Below are positions 35,505 to 47,735 of a DNA stretch of 64,000 nt, in pieces (positions within the stretch are counted from its first letter, which is position 1; the number at the start of each line of letters is the position of its first letter). The translations under genes were made by a program, and so were the position numbers. Origin of the DNA: Mangifera indica. Lineage: Eukaryota > Streptophyta > Magnoliopsida > Sapindales > Anacardiaceae. A model generated the notes under the pieces. It was given only the letters and a program-made list of their open reading frames with translations. It did no database searches and was not told the origin of the DNA. Location: the NCBI RefSeq assembly GCF_011075055.1, contig NC_058149.1, forward strand, positions 2,827,830-2,891,829. The letters run 5' to 3'.

Positions 35505-36590
35505 AATACATATTTGTTATGTTTTTCTGTGAATCGTATTGTGTATATTGTGAAAATTAAAATCTGCATGTTGAATTTCGTTTTCAAAATTCGTTTTTGG
35601 ACACGAATTTAATTCGGCTAAAATTGCATGAAATTGGTGTTGGGAAACATGTTGGATGAATGATTGGAATGGTATTGCATGTTTTGAATTGAAAAAAGAC
35701 TTGAATTAACGCCAGAATCAATGAAAATTGACCCAATCCCGAGACCTAAGGCGTGTTTTTCTTCCTCGCCGTTTCGATGGATTCCAGTGCCATCGACGCT
35801 GGGACTTGGAACGATCGGACTCACCAATGACTGGGCTACAAAAGCATTATAGAATCGTTGTTGGAAAGCAGTCAATTAGACAGACAGGAAAGCTAGGGTT
35901 TATGTGTAATTTCGGGTCGAAATCAGGTTGAAAAAACCTCGATTACCTGATCCAGTGGGTCAACCAGTTGAGTCAACTAGGTCACCCAAACCGGTCAACA
36001 ATCCATCAGGTCACTTAACCGGTCAAAAGGTTGACCAAATCGTTGACCGGTGCATGACAGCATAGTCCGACGCGTGGAGGCACGTGAATTGAGTTTTTGG
36101 CGCATGACAATGCATGAATTGAGTTGTTCGGCACGTGGCGTCGTGTGTGTGAGCGTTACAACCTTATTTAAGTGCGTGACGGCGCGTTTGACTTATTCCT
36201 AGCGTGTTAAAGCTTGTTGCAGACCCTTTACGGTGCGTGGAGGCGCATGCAGTGTTGACTCGGCGCGTGAAGGGGCGTATGAGCTTATTATGGCATGTGA
36301 TAGCACGTGAACATCTATTTCCAACGCATCTTGGCACGTGAAACCTGTTTTCTGATCCTTGGATGTTGTGTAGTACTCGGATCTGTATATGAGATGTGTT
36401 CCATGGGTCTTACGGCTCATAATAACATGTAATATCTTATTTTGACTCCCAAAAATACATATTGGTGTTTTGTAATACATGTTTCTATTTCATGCAAGTT
36501 TGTTGGCTAGAGACCATCATATTGCATGTCAAAACTATGAATACTTTATTGAATTCTCTTAATTAAAAAAAAGAGAATATCCATGCATGA
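35505..36590 (+). other. Copia 5' leader with GC-rich degenerate repeat
   Basis: A long leader before gag. The part 36060-36340 is far richer in G and C than its surroundings and repeats the pattern GGCGCGTG / GGCACGTG about eight times at 25-40 base intervals. The preceding part (35950-36060) repeats GGTCAAC/GGTTGACC words. No reading frame is convincing. Confidence 0.55.
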
Positions 36591-37950
36591 ATATGAGCAC
36601 CGTAATCACTGATCTTATTTGGGACAAGAATTTGAAATTGTTTGGGACTGAGTGGATTCATTATAGCTTGCTATAGAGCGACGTTTAGTAATGTACTAGA
36701 GAATATCCATTAGTTTATCGTTATTCCCAAAACTATTGAGATGCGAGGTATTTGACCTAACGCAAATGTAATATAGACTTTATCATAGATAAAGTGACTC
36801 AAAGATCAATATGGGTTAATGAAATGGTCCCAGTCAAAATAGATGATGCATTCGTTGTATTATATATATTAGTTAAGTGTGAGAATTCTGAGATTGGTAG
36901 AATTTAATGAAATTCTCATCCAGAATTAATATTGGCGCAATTAGATTAAAGTTTAAAATGTCAAGCATTTGTGTCATGGAAGATGATTGAGAACATAGTG
37001 AATTTTCGATTCTGTGTCTTATATGAGATATTTTAAAATTTTAATACGACATTGTGACAATTGATGTGTATTTAATTGCATTGATAGCATTGTGTCTGAT
37101 AGATATGTCTCTGTGATCTAGTTAACTATAACATCTTAGAAAATGATGATTGATTTGAATGAGAAAGATACTGAATAGAGAGAATTAAACCATATGGCAT
37201 TTGAAATGCACAATATCCTAAATGAGCAAAAGGCTTTGGAGGCCGTAGATCAGGTTAAGATAGAGTTGTGGCTAACTAAGGGATAGAAACGCAAATTAGT
37301 GTCTTACACAAACGTGATGTGGATGCACATCACGTATGTAAGAAGCAAGATCCACTTCGTGTGATATCTTGATCAGTTTCATGAATAACGATATGGTATA
37401 TGAGTACCATTAATGTTCAACTATATATGCCATAAGTATGGTTTTAGTTAAAAAGTTTGGAAGAACTGTAGTCCCTAAATAAAGACAGTTGATTTTGAAT
37501 TTGATTGAATGTCAAATCTGATCATGAAACTAAAGTCAGCTACACATAACCTGATACATGAACGATAGGTTCATTTAGAAAAATGATTTCTTCTCAATAG
37601 TGGGAGTGTATAAAGGTACATATGACCCACAGTGAGGAAAGAAGGACTTTTGTTAATTATTCTAGCCACATAAAATTGGAGGACAAACGCCCTTGAGGCA
37701 GCTGAATTTAGTACTTATGCATACGTTGCAGAATCAACTTTTAAAAGTGAGTGGCTTAAGTCCTAATACAAGAAGAAGATCGTTTAATGCTCAAAGAATA
37801 AGAACAAGGAATCGAAATGAAAGAGTGGCAAAAGTACTAGAAGAAGAGACGAAAACAAAATAAGTAGTTGCAATAGAAACAACAAGAATTATATCGCCTG
37901 TGAATGAATAGAGCTGAAAATGATAGTCTTATGCAACATAAAGTGATGAA
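36591..37950 (+). pseudogene. Copia gag region, heavily decayed
   Basis: Position between leader and protease implies gag. Faint signals are ITDLIWDKNLKLFGTEWIHY-like residues near 36610-36665 and a Lys/Arg/Glu-rich end near 37780-37870. No continuous frame or zinc knuckle can be followed. Confidence 0.4.
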
Positions 37951-37953
37951 ACT

Positions 37954-38279
37954 TTGTTCTCTAGTACTATGATATTAATTGAGTATTATCCTGCGTGGAT
38001 TATAAACTCAGAAGCCATTGACCAAGTAGTTCATGATAAAAGATCTTTAGTAGATTTCTATCGAATTCTGAATAAAGTGAATTGGATATATGTAGGCAAC
38101 AACACAAAGGTTGTAGTAAGAGAAATAGACACGAGCAAATAAGTTTTGCAGATGATCAAATCCTATACCTACACAAAATCCAATATGCTCCAAATATTCA
38201 ACAAATCTTGGTCAAAGTACTTGTTCTTCTCAAACTAGGATATAATTTGAATTTCTCTAGGTGTTTTATTGAAATATGA
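37954..38279 (+). pseudogene. Copia protease, degenerate
   Basis: Reads PAWIINSEAIDQVV then RSLVDFYRILNKVNWIYVGN in one frame and YAPNIQQILVKVLVLLKLGY in another, matching the Copia protease and its linker (WVIDSGATNHVC and VPNF...LVSV...GY types). The catalytic DSG is NSE. A frameshift lies between 38082 and 38142. Confidence 0.75.
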
Positions 38280-38419
38280 TAGAATTGATTTCTACAGATT
38301 TGGTTTGTTGGTTGAATGGTTATATGGTGCTTGTCACCTTACATTTTTGATAATGTTAAGTTTTTCATTATTTGCTTCTCCTATGTGTATGGAAATGAAT
38401 GCAAATATATAACATGTTA

Positions 38420-39300
38420 CATTAGGGCATGTTGGCCAAAATGGGTTGAATAAATTGGCCTATGAAAGTTTATTAGGAATTTTGACATAAATAGAATTGT
38501 TCATATGTAAGCATTGTCTAGTTGGAAAAACTTCTAGAAAACCATTTGACAAAGCTATATTAGTTTGACTTCCTTTGCAATCTATATACTTAGGTATATA
38601 TTTTCCTATGAATGTAAAGTTTGAGAATGTATCTCATATTTCATTACTAGTGATGATAACAATGCTCGATTCAGTCTTGTCTATTTGATCTCTCATAAGT
38701 CAGAAGCAGTAAACTGCTTTAGACAATATATATAATTGAGGTTGAGAATCAATTAGACAAAATAGATATGAGTTTTATTAACTCACCGAGGTCTTGAGCA
38801 TTTGTTCCAAAAGTTCGAGAAACTAAGTAATGAAAGAAATAGTATGGTAAATAGTAATTCCAAAACTTCGCAACAACCAGTGTAGTGAAGAAGAGTAATT
38901 GAACTCTATTGGAAATGGTTAAGTCAATGAAAGCGCAAGCAAAACATCAAGTCACTTTGTGATGATATGATATTTATTACTGCTTGAGAACTTAACCGAT
39001 TGCCTACTAATTTAGTTGCTTCCACTCCCTATGAGTTATGGTCAGGTAGAAATCTAAGTTAATTGATTGCAACCTTAGTGGTTAGCAATATCAATCCATA
39101 ACTTTTCCCATAAGTTTGAATAATTAGGACTGAGAAGAAATGAATATATCTTTATCAGATACGCTAAGCACTCCAAAGGGTATGTGTTCATTAAGGAGGA
39201 TTTCGTTGGAAGATTAACTGAACTTGTATTAGAGATACTATATTCATAGAGGATATTTTTCTTAATAGGGATGATATTGATAAAAGGTTTCATTTAAATG
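38420..39300 (+). pseudogene. Copia integrase, degenerate
   Basis: GHVGQNGLNKLAYESLLG (about 38425-38480), then CKHCLVGKTSRKPFDKA, is the zinc-binding and linker region. It is followed by FPMNVKFENVSHIS and LISHKS-type core residues with many stops to about 39060, where the YELW-like PMSYGQVEI can be seen in a shifted frame. Copia-type integrase is clear; no catalytic triad is intact. Confidence 0.8.
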
Positions 39301-39549
39301 AGATAAGAAAAGAATGAGGATGAGTATATCTTAACGACCATTGGTTGAGTCCTAAAGATATAAGACCTATACTTGTTCTAATTAATGGAAGCGAATGCAA
39401 TTAAACTCTAACCTATTTCAGATAGTGAGAGTAATGATCTTCAATTGTTTGCTTTGTTCATCTCACCCTAGTGGGAGCAATGAGATTAAACTTTAATCTA
39501 TTTCAGATAGTGGGAGCATTAATTCTTAATTGCATTGGAGTGGACGTAC

Positions 39550-40420
39550 AAAAAGTATTTAAGTTTTTTTTTTTTAAAGTGAAAACAAGGTTTTCATAAC
39601 CACTCCCCAAGATGATGAAGAACCTAAAATAAATGTTCCATCCTTTGATAGGAAAATTTTGAAATGCATTGGAAAAAGAGATGAAATACAAAGAAAACAA
39701 ACCAATTCTAAGTTTTGGTTGACTTACCGTCAGATCAAAAATTCGTTGAGAACGAATGAGTTTCCTGAATTAGGCGTAAGGCGGATGACTCAATAAATAG
39801 ATACAATTTTGCTTAATAGCAAAAAACTATACTCAATGAGAAGGTATAGATTATGTAGAAAGATATTTTCGTCATTTATAAGATTTACTTCAATATATTT
39901 GATTCTAGCTGTAATAATACATTTGAATTTAGAATTACACTAGATGAATGTCAAGACAATTTTCCTTAATGGAAAACATGACAAAGAAATCTGTATGAAA
40001 TGAGATATAGATCTTGTTGTTACAGGTCTGAAGTGCAGAGTGTGCGAGCTTCAAAGACATTGAATGACCTAAAACTGTCATCTAAATACTAGTACTTGAA
40101 CTTTGAAATGATTAATCAAGACCATCATGTCTATGTGACAAAGTCTGATGACAAATTTGTAATTCTATCAATGTGTATGATGATGTACATATAGCTAAAA
40201 ATGATTTGAAGTAAGTGATAATCATCAAAAGATGGTTGTCTATACTTTTGACTTGCAGGATATGGGAAAAACAGATTACATATTGTGAATTTATATTTAG
40301 AGGAATTGTTCAAAGAAACTTTCGACTCTATCATAAGAGCATAATATTCAAAAGTTTCTTAAACACTCCAATATGGTATATTGGGAACCTGTTGATATTC
40401 CTATGTTAAATGACGAATTA
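39550..40420 (+). pseudogene. Copia reverse transcriptase, degenerate
   Basis: Faint but ordered landmarks: MNVKTIFLNGKHDKEICMK near 39945-40000 (from the MDVKTAFLNG motif) and VTKSDDKFVILSM followed by the YVDD-equivalent near 40135-40190. Many frameshifts. Confidence 0.7.
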
Positions 40421-40449
40421 TTGAACCAAAAGAGATATGTCCCAAAACT

Positions 40450-40990
40450 TAAGATAGAAGCAGAGAAATGTCAAAGGTAACCTATTCAGATGCCATCAGA
40501 TGTATTATGTATGCTATGGTGCATACATGCTCAGATATTTTTAAAGCTCTGTGGATGATTGATTATGTCATTGAGGATCGAACTTGCGTTTGATTGGCTA
40601 TTGAGATGCCAGTTGGGGAAGTGTTTTTAAACCAACGCAAATTAAATTACGACCAAGTTTTCTTACTCTAAAAGGGCCCAAAATCTTGAAGTGATAAGAA
40701 ACAGAGATGCGTAACCGTATCCACATCGGAAGCCTAGAATATATCTTATTTAGAAAATGTGGAAGAAACTATTTGGTTGAGAAGATTCTTCGTGAATCTG
40801 AGTAAACAGGACAATATTGTCAGAGCAATGGTTGTTTGTTGAAATAAAAGATCCTGAATCTTTATAAGATAACCAAACATATCGACACTAGACACAACTT
40901 AATAAGAGACACAATTTCCAAGAGAGAAATGAACATACAATATAATTCTACGCATTGTATAGTCACTGATCTTTGACTGAGATTCTTCCA
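40450..40990 (+). pseudogene. Copia RNase H, degenerate
   Basis: EAEYILFRKCGRNYLVEKIL (about 40730-40790) and KHIDTRHNLIRDTISKREMN (about 40875-40935) are the C-terminal RNase H landmarks of Copia Pol. The stretch 40990-42177 that follows is the 3' untranslated region and shows no coding signal. Confidence 0.78.
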
Positions 40991-42177
40991 AGAAAAGTAT
41001 ATCTTGCATATGTTAAATTTCTTGGATTACGTAGACTGTGATTGATGAGTGTTGAGCTTATATATTGTACTAGTGACACAACGTCGAAAACCATGAATTT
41101 AAGTTCATTTTATGTTTTGAACTTACGTCCCAAAATTCTTGGGTTTTCATTGCATACACATCATTGTTAGCTCAACAAGATTGTAATGTCACACAAGTTA
41201 GAAATTGACTCACTCACACGAGCAATCGTCTTTGGCGTTGAGAGAGCGAGCAAAGATGAGACATTACTCTTGAGAAATGTGATGTTGAGAGAGCATACCA
41301 ATGGGAGACAAATTTCTCAAGAAAAAGATTTATTGAAATAAAAATGTCGCCTTGATGATTGATCAAGATGATGTCATAAATAAATACATTTGAAAAATGA
41401 CCGATTTGGATTCCCTACGTCCAAATAACTTGTGAATGCTAGATGTGAGTTCTTAATATGAATAAATACCTGCAAGTGTGAAGATTATTAAGAACTCAGG
41501 TTAGGCGCTGGGTGTAGCGACTGAACTAAGATCTGTATAGTGTTATGAATGACATTTGAGAAAATACACACTGTAGCACATGATTCATACCATGTGTGCA
41601 TAAGTAAGACGACTAGTTAAAGTAGTGGAAGGATGAATCCTTGCTCCTTCACTGTATGAGACTTTATGAGGATTACCTCATATTGGTACCCTTTGACTCT
41701 TTACTGTTGTTCGATATTTACTCTTAGTGTTGCTATCTTAGTTTGGAACCTATGGCCACGCATGATTCGGTCTATGGAACATGATTAGAAAAGCAACTAA
41801 GTTTAAATTGAGAATTTCGAATAGAAAAGGAAGACTTATATATTACCTGTGTCCATTAGCCAGCCGATCATGTCACTCATATGGAGATTAGACTTGATCA
41901 TGAATATATAGGAAAATAACACAATGATAAATGAGGGATTAAAGAGAGCTAGTGTTATCGAGTAAGTTTGGGGTGCTGCGAGCCAACGCTTTATTTTTGT
42001 TTTACTCGGGTTGAAGCGACTATGCTATTCCTAACAAATATATAGTATTTAGCTCCCAAGTGCAGGTTGCTCGCGAGGTCGCACGATACATTTGCAAGTA
42101 TGAAACGTACTGCTATATGGGATTTCTGTGGCTAAGCATTTGGTTCGGGTCTTCCATTATGTGTGAGTGGGAGATAT

Positions 42178-42529
42178 TGATCCGGGTCCACCCATGACGG
42201 GTCGACCCAACCCGATTTGATTAATTGTCAAAGGACAGTTATTGGTGGTTATTTGTTGGCAGTTGGACTCTTATATAAAGTCCTAACTGCCTCCAAAAAA
42301 AAAAAATGAACGCCATTTTTTTACAATGAATCATTCTCCACCCAATGCAAAAGCACAGATCCAATCTCCCAATTGGAAAAGCAATACGTGAGTAAATGGT
42401 GTCATGGAAATAAACTAACGTTAATATCTCGCGTAGAATTCGAAGACGCTTCATCGAAAATTGAAATGGGTACGCAAATTCGTATTTACAGATTTCACAG
42501 ATTTTGATCCTGACATGTTTAATTATTTT

Positions 42530-42534
<5 letters not shown>
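42178..42534 (+). repeat. 3' LTR of the Copia element
   Basis: It runs from TGATCCGGGTCC to TTTTCAACA and aligns with 35132-35487, sharing the TATATAAAGTCC promoter block. TA repeats follow immediately. Confidence 0.88.

Positions 42535-42578
<44 letters not shown>
42535..42578. repeat. (AT)n microsatellite, right of Copia insertion
   Basis: About 22 AT units. Together with 34957-35131 it is the split target site of the Copia element. Confidence 0.95.
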
Positions 42579-42580
<2 letters not shown>

Positions 42581-43350
42581 TAATCGCATTTTTGTTGATA
42601 ATGTTTATATAATTTTGAACTTTCTATAGAATATTTTGTTGAGTTATCGATAATCTGGTAAGAGCTACAAATAAACCATAATAATGCATCAACTGCTGGC
42701 TTAAATTTACATGCTAGAATTACCTCAAGTAACCATTTTTTATGGGTGATTATGAGATCAAATTATTCTTTGACTATCATTAAACCAACCTAAAGTTAGA
42801 TTAAAAGAAAAACATTGATAATAAGAAAGGAATACGAACCATTTCTTGACGAAGAAATATGAAATATTTTTGATATTTTGCGCATCAAGATAGCATTTGA
42901 TATGCTATCAAATTTTCCATACCAACCATTTCTAGAAGGTGACAAACTTTTTTGAAGAAAAGTTTTATCTATTTTAAATTTTGAACCACAATTTTTCACA
43001 AATAGTGGCATTCTGTCATACTTTGAACTCATTATAAGTTTTGTGATTTGAAAAGATTAAATTGATTAAATTTATAGAGAGTTAGGACAGATTACGTGGG
43101 GTAATTTATGAAATGAGTATGCCAAACTTAATGAGGTAACTTATTGAATGAATTATGTTTACCTTGAATTTAAAAACATCTATGTAATTTCATGTGTTTA
43201 TGACACATTTTTCCATGTTACGTATTTCCTTAATAGACAAATAACTATCATGACTCAATTTTTAATGAAATTCATATTCCAAGACTTTTTAAAATAAAAA
43301 ATCGATTTCATGTGACCCCACCTGTTTATGATATACTTTTTATATGATGA
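42579..43350. repeat. Duplicated block C (right part of copy B/C)
   Basis: It resumes the block after the Copia insertion (TTTGTTGATAATGTTTATATA, ACATGCTAGAATTACCTCAAG) and matches A and D. The kelch blades present in A and D are replaced by about 110 unrelated bases at 42729-42838. Similarity fades after about 43350. Confidence 0.72.
42796..43032 (-). pseudogene. Upstream open stretch of the duplicated gene, copy C
   Basis: 78 open codons on the minus strand start MSSKYDRMPLFVKNCGSKFK. The corresponding stretches in A (about 28190-28320) and D (about 46745-46935) lie directly upstream of the kelch blades and show the same words with frameshifts. It may be the N-terminal exon of the kelch-like gene. 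I do not recognise the family from this part. Confidence 0.35.
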
Positions 43351-44050
43351 TTTGGTAGTGAGAATGAAGTTTTATTACTAAGATTATTGACATATTTTAA
43401 AGGTTTTGGTATACAATTTTTTAGATCAATTGTAAATAAAACAAAATGTTATGATATATGTTTTGTTCCAGCAGGTTGGGATAATATGGTAAAAGAAATT
43501 AAAACAATAAAAATATTTAAGAGAGTGAAAATAATAGACAATTTTAAGTCAATTTAGATTGTGTCAAGTCAACTTAAATACAGTTCAGTTTGAGTTAAAA
43601 TTGAAAATTTCGATATGATTTTAATTCAAGTTCGGTTAGAGTTGAGGTCTCTAACCTAAAACTTAAATTGACTTAACACAAACCCTATGACGAATAGTAC
43701 ATGGCTACTAGAGTAAATGGGTTTTATTAAAAAAAATCGAATGTCATCACACATTTGACATAATCTAAATATACACATTTACATCTTCAATAAACTCAAA
43801 TAAATAGTTTTTTTGTTTTACATTTCCAAGAAACTCTACACCTTAGGAAAGTCAACTAATTTTTGAAGAATAGTTATGTCTACATTTATAACACTCACAA
43901 ATATATTTCAAAGACAAATTAATCATTTCATATGCATTTATTTGTAAATTGTGTTTTTGGCTGAAATGGTGTGAAAATAAATTAAGCATTAAGAATTTAA
44001 GAGGATAGACAACCGTGCATGGGTATGGATGCCTGTGCACTAGGAATGGT
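43351..44050. other. Intergenic stretch, nothing recognised
   Basis: AT-rich sequence between blocks C and D. A stretch at 43550-43690 repeats AAGTTCAGTT/TCAAGTCAACTT-type words weakly. No coding signal. Confidence 0.4.
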
Positions 44051-45104
44051 CATGCATGATGTATCGGGTGTTGGTGATGGTTTGCTTGTACTCTGGTGTG
44101 CAAATCATGGCCAAGATTCACGAGGACTTATGCCCAAGCTAAGTTCGAAGGTGTCTATTTCCTTAATCTCTCCTTGGACATTTTGAGTATATTTCATCTA
44201 GCTAAATGTTTGATATTCTGACCAAGCATCACTTATTGTGGCTATGGATTTTTGTTTTATTCGCCTAAAACTCTGCAAAACAATTTGATATGGCACAAGT
44301 CTAACAAGCCAAATCCATGGGCATCTGATATGGCACAATTTGATTGTTTCTAGAAAGATTGAAAGTGGTATGCTAAACAATTTTTACCATGGTTTTAAAA
44401 CCAGTTATAAAAACATTGGGTTTTACTACTTATTTTCGTATCAGTATTTTCATCAACTTTTTTTTTTCTAATTTGAAATTAATTACTTGTGCCAATTTTA
44501 AAAAGGGAAAAGAAAGGGGTTACTACATTTTGATTACTTAGCTCATATGTAAAATGTTCTTCAAATGTTTTTTTTAAGAATATTTTTACTTTTAAGAGTT
44601 AATAAATTTATTTACAATCACATTTTCCAGTATATTTTTAATCTTTTGAAATAAAGAAAAAGTACTTGAATTAGGAATAAAGAAATGCTAAATTATCCGG
44701 TGACACATCTTTATTAATATATAAATTAGTACTAATTGTTAGTTCATATAGTTTGATTCATTTGCTAAACAAAAATTTCAACTCATAGAAAATATTTGTT
44801 ATTATATCATATTTTAAGGGATTAATACATTAATATACTTTTAACTTTTTCCTTTTTACAAAATAGCTAAATATACCTTCTTAAAAAGCATTTTAAAAAA
44901 AATATAATTTCCGTGCCTAAATCAATGGAGCTGTATTTAGAAAATAGAGACAACATTTTTGTCAATGATGGTTTCTTCCTAAATCTGAATTCAAAGACAA
45001 CATGGCTACAGTTACATTATTAGTGGGTATAGTTTCTACATACTCGATCTTTTGTAAACATTTTGACATTTTGTATCCGACCCTTAAAATAACCTCATCG
45101 GATT

Positions 45105-45871
45105 GGCCAAAAGACTATTTCCCACCCAAGGTTTAGTGAAATGATAGATTCTCACATGTTAATTTTTAAAAACCCAAATACCTATTATCAGTTAAAATTC
45201 ACTATTGAAATTAAGGGTAAAATGGTTATTTAGCTAACAATATTTAAAAAAACTAAAAATGATCACATTTTGTCCCCTAGGTTTAAAAACTAACATTTCC
45301 CCCCACCCAAGGTTTGAAAATTCGCCATTCCCCCTTAGGGTTTGGAATTTTTTTTTCTTTCGGCAAGCAGAGCTAGCCTTCCCCATTAATGTTCCGTTGG
45401 CAGCCAAAGAAGAAGGCCGATAGAACTCAACCACGAGTAAAAGCATCTCCTCGGTGTCGTCATGGCTCTATTCGTCTCTCCAGTGTCTCTTTTGTAGAAC
45501 GATTCATCTCCTTGACGTTTCGAGGGAAAGGGGCATCAATGAGGGAGAAAGTGCTGAGAGGAAGAGATTGACAGAGACAAAAATGGCGACAAAGAAGCTT
45601 GCCAGAAAAAAACTAGAAAAAAATTCCACACCCTAGGGGGGAATGACAAATTTTCAAACCTTAGGTGGCAGGAAAAATGTTAGTTTTTAAACCTAGAGGG
45701 GGCAAAATGTGAAAAGTTTTTAGTTTTTGAATATTTTTAACTAAATAACCATTTTACCCTTAATTTCAATAATGAATTTGAACTGATAGGTGGGTATTTG
45801 GGTTTTTGAAAATTAACGGGTGGGAATCTGTCTTTTTACTAAACCTTGGGTGGGAAATAGTTCTTTGGCCC
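45105..45871. mobile_element. MULE-MITE with about 240 bp terminal inverted repeats
   Basis: Ends are GGCCAAAAGACTATTTCCCA on the left and its near-perfect inverse on the right. The inverted repeats extend to about 45347 and from about 45630. Nonamers CATCGGATT (45096-45104) and CATCGAATT (45872-45880) match at 8 of 9, typical of MULEs. The central 280 bp is much richer in G and C and has two overlapping open stretches of about 60 codons (45389-45571 and 45454-45636), Arg/Lys/Ser-rich, with no recognised family. A related truncated element lies at 24655-25156. Confidence 0.87.
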
Positions 45872-46079
45872 CATCGAATTTTACAACTTAGGGGTGGATT
45901 TCAACCAATCTACTCTGAAACAAGGCTAAATCAATCTCTTTAATGAATTGAGAATATTTTAAAATCTAAATAGAGAGAAACTAAACTATGCCACGCTCGA
46001 ATTTAAGCTGTTTTCAAAGCTGTCAATATCCAACTCTTTGAGGATCACTATTTCTAATTACCTATTAACCCTAGAGAAA

Positions 46080-46170
46080 CAGAGAGAGTATTGAGAGAGA
46101 AATTGAGAGAGAAGAGTTAAAAATGAATCGGACGCACAATGAGAAGCTGGTGGCTTTTATAATTAACAGG
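46080..46170 (-). promoter_or_regulatory. Candidate core promoter and leader, copy D
   Basis: The minus strand reads TTATAAAAGCCACCAGC, then TTCTCATTGTGCGTCCG, then CT-rich CTCTCTCAATTTCTCTCTC. It is conserved in order and spacing with 27418-27515 and 34640-34720. Confidence 0.4.
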
Positions 46171-46399
46171 TATTTCATATATGGAAACATGAAGCAAAGC
46201 TCAATTCCAACCTCAACCTACAAAATCAATTAAAAAAATATATAAATATGGTGATTGTAATTAATCACAATTTTGTTGATAACGGTTATATATATAAATT
46301 TTACCTTTTTATAGAACTGCAAATATTTCATAATAAAGTTTCAATTGCTAGCTTAAATTTACATGCAAAAATTACCTGAAGTAACTAAAGGTGGGGCAC

Positions 46400-46743
46400 C
46401 TCCTGCAACAAATGTTGTGACCCTAACCTCCTCGTTTCGCGGTGGAAACATGTCGGGTATTACAGTGTTTTTTTTCTAAATCATAAACTTCCCCAGAAAT
46501 AAGCATGCTAGGGTTCTTTATCATAATCCCACCAACAACATAAAATTTTCTCTCAGTGAATGCTCCTAAGTACATTTTTCTAGGCATGTGCATATTCGAG
46601 ATACTAACCCACATGCTCGTTGTTGAATTGTAAAGCTTAGTTGAGCTCAAAATTCTGCCGGTTGGATCATAACCGCCAGCAACAATGGCAATTTTGCCTA
46701 AGCTGGCTGACCCAAACAAGCACCTTGGCGTATTCATACTCAT
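46400..46743 (-). pseudogene. F-box/kelch-repeat-like gene fragment, copy D
   Basis: 106 open codons begin [20 protein letters not shown] and continue [20 protein letters not shown], a full kelch blade, then [20 protein letters not shown] and [11 protein letters not shown], the second blade. A frameshift in the T-run near 46475 then destroys the frame, and downstream APPLVT-like residues appear near 46400. Kelch blades form the substrate-binding propeller of F-box/kelch ubiquitin-ligase receptors. F-box and remaining blades are absent. It is better preserved than copy A. Confidence 0.78.
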
Positions 46744-47735
46744 TTCAAACCTTCTTGTAGAAGAAATATGGAATCTTTTTTATATTCTTCGTATCAAGAT
46801 AATATTTGATGTGCTATCAATTTTTCCATACCATCCATTTCTAAAAGGTGACTAGCTTTTTGAAGAAAAGTTGTACCTGCTTTAAACTTTGAACCACAAT
46901 TTTTCAGGAATAATGACATTCTACCATATTTTGAACTCATTACATGTTTTGTGATTTGGAAAGATGAAAAAGATTTAATTTATAGAGAGTTAAAACAGAC
47001 TATACGAGATAATTTACGAAATGAGTAGGACAAATTTAATGAAGTAACTTATTAAATAAATTCTGTTTAATTTTAATATTAAAACACCTATGTGATTTTA
47101 CATGTTTATAACATACTTTATAATGTAACGTATTTCCTTAATAAACAAATAACAATCATTCAATCCATAATGAAATTCAAAATTGGATATTTCTTGAAAT
47201 GAAAAATCAATTTCACGTGACTTTACACTTTTATGATATATCTTTTAAATAATATAAATCTTTCATTAACAAGTGAAGAATGTATATTACAATTCTCCAA
47301 TAAAACTCATAATTGAAAACTAATATAACGTTATAATATTAATCATATGATTTTAGTATGATCAGTTTTTAATATAAAAGTTATTTAAAAAACTAAAAAG
47401 ATATGTATTTATGATTTAACATTTCTTATTCATTAAGTAGGATGGGAATGTTATAGACTTCGGTAGAATTAAAGATAAAAACCATATCTTATCCATTAAC
47501 AAGTAGTAAAGACATGCTATAGACTTTAATAGAATTCAAGATCAAAACCTTATTGGTTTCTATAAAATATCAATTAATTCAATCTATATGATTTCTGAAA
47601 TGACACAAAATCTTTTATTGTGTGTGAATAATTAGTAAGAATTAAAATTTGTTAGTTCTGAAAATTTAGGAGAATTTTCATTATTTTATCTTGTCACAAT
47701 AGAATTAAATAATAATTTTTTCATACTCTAAACTC

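Larger units (their letters stand above)
44051..47735. repeat. Duplicated block D
   Basis: The most complete copy of the block: it joins the left part (as 12112-12497) directly to the right part (as 25986-29060) and therefore shows the site before the MULE inserted. It contains a MULE-MITE (45105-45871), the promoter-like stretch, a kelch fragment and the AT-rich tail. It ends at an LTR insertion. Confidence 0.8.
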
